Shown here: piece after piece, positions 62,601 to 64,000 of the stretch
Position numbering within the stretch: position 1 is the first letter of the stretch
Layout: each line of letters starts with the position of its first letter
Source: Synchiropus splendidus
Taxonomy: Eukaryota > Chordata > Actinopteri > Syngnathiformes > Callionymidae
Direction: 5' to 3'
Assembly: GCF_027744825.2 (NCBI RefSeq)
Contig: NC_071334.1
Coordinates: forward strand, 38,665,437 to 38,729,436
Length of the DNA: 64,000 bases
Program-made: the position numbers and the translations under genes
The notes under the pieces: model-generated
Databases searched by the model: none
Told to the model about the DNA's origin: nothing
What the model saw: only the letters and a program-made list of their open reading frames with translations

Positions 62601-64000
62601 TCTGAAGCTTCCCTGGAAAGTTATGGCACAATGCACAAAAACGCTTTTCAGCCTGAGATAAGGTGGGTTTCGGAACGCCAAACATAAAAGTGTTGATAAC
62701 TTTCGAAAAACACTTCAGACAGCTTAGATTAGATGTGCAACTATTAGAAAGACCCTTTCTGCTATAGTGGTAGGTTAAAATTTCATGTTCTGAAGCTTCC
62801 TTGAAAAGTTATGGCACAATGCACAAAAACGCTTTTCAGCCTGAGATAAGGTGGGTTTCGGAACGCCAAACATAAAAGTGTTGATAACTTTCGAAAAACA
62901 CTTCAGACAGCTTAGATTTGATGTGCACCTACTAGAAAGGCCCTTTCTGCTATAGTGGGAGGTTAAAATTTCATGTTCTGAAGCTTCCCTGAAAAGTTAT
63001 GGCACAATGCGTAAAAACGCTTTTCAGGCTGAGATAAGGTGGGTTTCGGAACGCCAAACATAAAAGTGTTAATAACTTTCGAAAAACACTTCAGACAGCT
63101 TAGATTTGATGTGCAACTACTAGAAAGACCCTTTCTGCTATAGTTGGAGGCTAAAATTTCATATTCTGAAGCTTCCCTGAAAAGTTATGGCACAATGCAC
63201 AAAAACGCTTTTCAGCCTGAGATAAGGTGGGTTTCGGAACGCCAAACATAAAAGTGTTAATAACTTTCGAAAAGCACTTCAGACAGCTAATATTTGATGT
63301 ACAACTACTAGAAAGACCCTTTCTGCTATAGTGGGAGGTTAAAATTTCATGTTCTGAAGCTTCCCTGAAAAGTTATGGCACAATGCACAAAAACGCTTTT
63401 CAGCCTGAGATAAGGTGGGTTTCGGAACGCCAAACATAAAAGTGTTGATAACTATCGAAAAACACTTCAGACAGCTAAGATTTTATGTGCAACTACTAGA
63501 AAGACCCTTTCTGCTATAGTGGGAGGTTAAAATTTCATGTTCTGAAGCTTCCCTGAAAAGTTATGGCACAATGCACAAAAACGCTTTTCAGCCTGAGATA
63601 AGGTGGGTTTCGGAACGCCAAACATAAAAGTGTTAATAACTTTCGAAAAACACTTCAGACAGCTTAGATTTGATGTGCACCTACTAGAAAGACCCTTTCT
63701 GCTATAGTGGGAGGTTAAAATTTCATGTTCTGAAGCTTCCCTGAAAAGTTATGGCACAATGCACAAAAACGCTTTTCAGCCTGAGATAAGGTGGGTTTCG
63801 GAACGCCAAACATAAAAGTGTTGATAACTTTCGAAAAACACTTCAGACAGCTTAGATTAGATGTGCAACTACTAGAAAGACCCTTTCTGCTATAGTGGGA
63901 GGTTAAAATTTCATGTTCTGATGCTTCCCTGGAAAGTTATGGCACAATGCACACAAACGCTTTTCAGCCTGAGATAAGGTGGGTTTCGGGACGCCAAACA

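Larger units (their letters stand above)
58747..64000. repeat. 188-bp satellite array, right block (about 28 monomers)
   Basis: Continuation of the same array after the retrotransposon. It resumes in mid-monomer at aataactttcg, and the cttttcag landmark runs from 58889 to 63965 in exactly 27 steps of 188 bp with no net indel. If the element and one target copy are removed, the distance from 51699 to the next landmark is exactly 188, so both blocks were one array before insertion. Classes seen include ctaagattttatatgccac monomers, the caactattag plus ggtagg type, the ttggaggctaaaatttc type and the ctaatatttgatgtac type, all shared with the left block. The array runs off the window end. Confidence 0.98.

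Overview
The window is almost entirely satellite DNA. One 188-bp monomer repeats head to tail from base 1 to about 51748 (roughly 275 copies) and again from 58747 to the end (roughly 28 copies). Both window edges cut the array. Host genes, RNA genes and CRISPR arrays were not seen. The organism is a eukaryote with large homogenised satellite blocks. The interrupting retrotransposon (Ty3/gypsy, animal-type Gag-Pol, primer site matching a vertebrate-like tRNA-Leu(CAA)) suggests an animal, probably a vertebrate and plausibly a teleost fish. That host call is inference, not proof.

The array has higher-order structure. Monomers fall into recognisable classes, told apart by diagnostic bases (gttaata/gttgata, agattagat/agatttgat, ctaagattttatatgccac, caac/cacc, gaccc/ggccc, ggttaaaat/ggcaataat, ctgaaaag/ctggaaag, ggcac/gccac, gcac/gcgt). 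The class order repeats at several scales: a 35-monomer unit of 6580 bp (754-7333, again from 7334), a 22/21-monomer unit (12222-16357 and 16358-20305), a 9-monomer offset of 1692 bp (23690 and 25382), a 15-monomer tandem duplication of 2820 bp (28390-31209 and 31210-34029), a dimer duplication (40232-40983), and a distant copy of 20306-23313 at 45871-48878. Monomer length is very rigid: phase is lost only twice in the left array, by 2 bp at 38579-38581 and by 1 bp near 44193.

A full-length Ty3/gypsy LTR retrotransposon lies on the minus strand at 51749-58746 (6998 bp). It has a 4-bp target duplication (aata), LTRs of 680 and 696 bp that are identical except for two block differences, an 18-nt primer-binding site, a polypurine tract, and one uninterrupted 1770-codon Gag-Pol frame with all expected catalytic residues of protease, reverse transcriptase, RNase H and integrase. 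There is no room for an envelope gene and no chromodomain. Removing the element and one target copy restores the 188-bp phase exactly. A paralogous copy of the same locus without the insertion sits at 41924-42487.

Read together, this is a young higher-order satellite array of the kind often found at centromeres or pericentromeres, still being reshaped by unequal exchange and conversion, and hit by a recent retrotransposon. The most notable points are the nested higher-order units, four dyad-symmetric elements in every monomer, hybrid monomers that record conversion, and the odd pattern of LTR differences.
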